From positions 1 to 14,068 of the forward strand of contig NZ_JASLAW010000073.1 of NCBI RefSeq assembly GCF_030147005.1: DNA of 14,068 nucleotides, in the 5' to 3' direction. The notes beneath the pieces were generated by a model. That model searched no databases, was not told where the DNA came from, and saw only the letters and a program-made list of their open reading frames with translations. The position numbers and the translations under genes are program-made. The DNA comes from Pseudomonas sp. GTDB taxonomy: Bacteria > Pseudomonadota > Gammaproteobacteria > Pseudomonadales > Pseudomonadaceae. Of this stretch, positions 14,060-14,068 are shown one piece after another. Position 1 is the first letter of the stretch. Each line of letters starts with the position of its first letter.

Positions 14060-14068
14060 TAGGGTTGT

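Overview
The window is chromosomal DNA from a fluorescent pseudomonad, most likely the Pseudomonas fluorescens group. This rests on the high third-position GC, protein sequences that closely match what I know of Pseudomonas orthologues, and the many REP/REPIN palindromes (cores GTGGGAGCGGGCTTGCTC, GAGGGAGCTTGCTCCC and TAGG.GCGAGCTTGC) between genes. All eleven genes are core housekeeping genes, and all are intact. I see no mobile-element gene, phage gene, CRISPR array, rRNA or tRNA.

Left half (about 1-6922, minus strand). Read 5'->3' on the minus strand, the order is pepA (leucyl aminopeptidase), holC (DNA polymerase III chi), a small acidic protein of unknown function, valS (valyl-tRNA synthetase), a strong UUCG-loop terminator, and rlmF (23S rRNA m6A1618 methyltransferase). 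The pepA-holC-x-valS order is the usual Pseudomonas arrangement. Here REPIN-type repeats interrupt it between pepA and holC and between the small gene and valS. Two more lie on either side of rlmF.

Centre (6923-9447). A 283-bp divergent region separates pepA from lptF-lptG, which encode the two transmembrane subunits of the lipopolysaccharide export ABC transporter and overlap by 8 nt. The divergent region has a good sigma70-type promoter for lptF, a perfect dyad over its -35 box, a 14-nt direct repeat and several hairpins. A perfect bidirectional-type terminator closes lptG.

Right half (9448-14068, plus strand). lepA (EF4), lepB (signal peptidase I), rnc (RNase III) and era (KH-domain GTPase of 30S assembly) follow, with a candidate promoter before lepA. 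lepA/lepB are 5 nt apart and rnc/era overlap by 8 nt. A fifth, degenerate REPIN follows era.

The genes cover envelope biogenesis (lptFG, lepB) and translation or ribosome maturation (valS, rlmF, lepA, rnc, era), plus replication (holC). No new multi-gene system is evident. The points most worth checking are the lptG-lepA junction (in the Pseudomonas genomes I know, mucD precedes lepA), a nested REPIN and an SD-adjacent hairpin between pepA and holC, the structured pepA/lptF divergent region, and the uncharacterised protein encoded between holC and valS.
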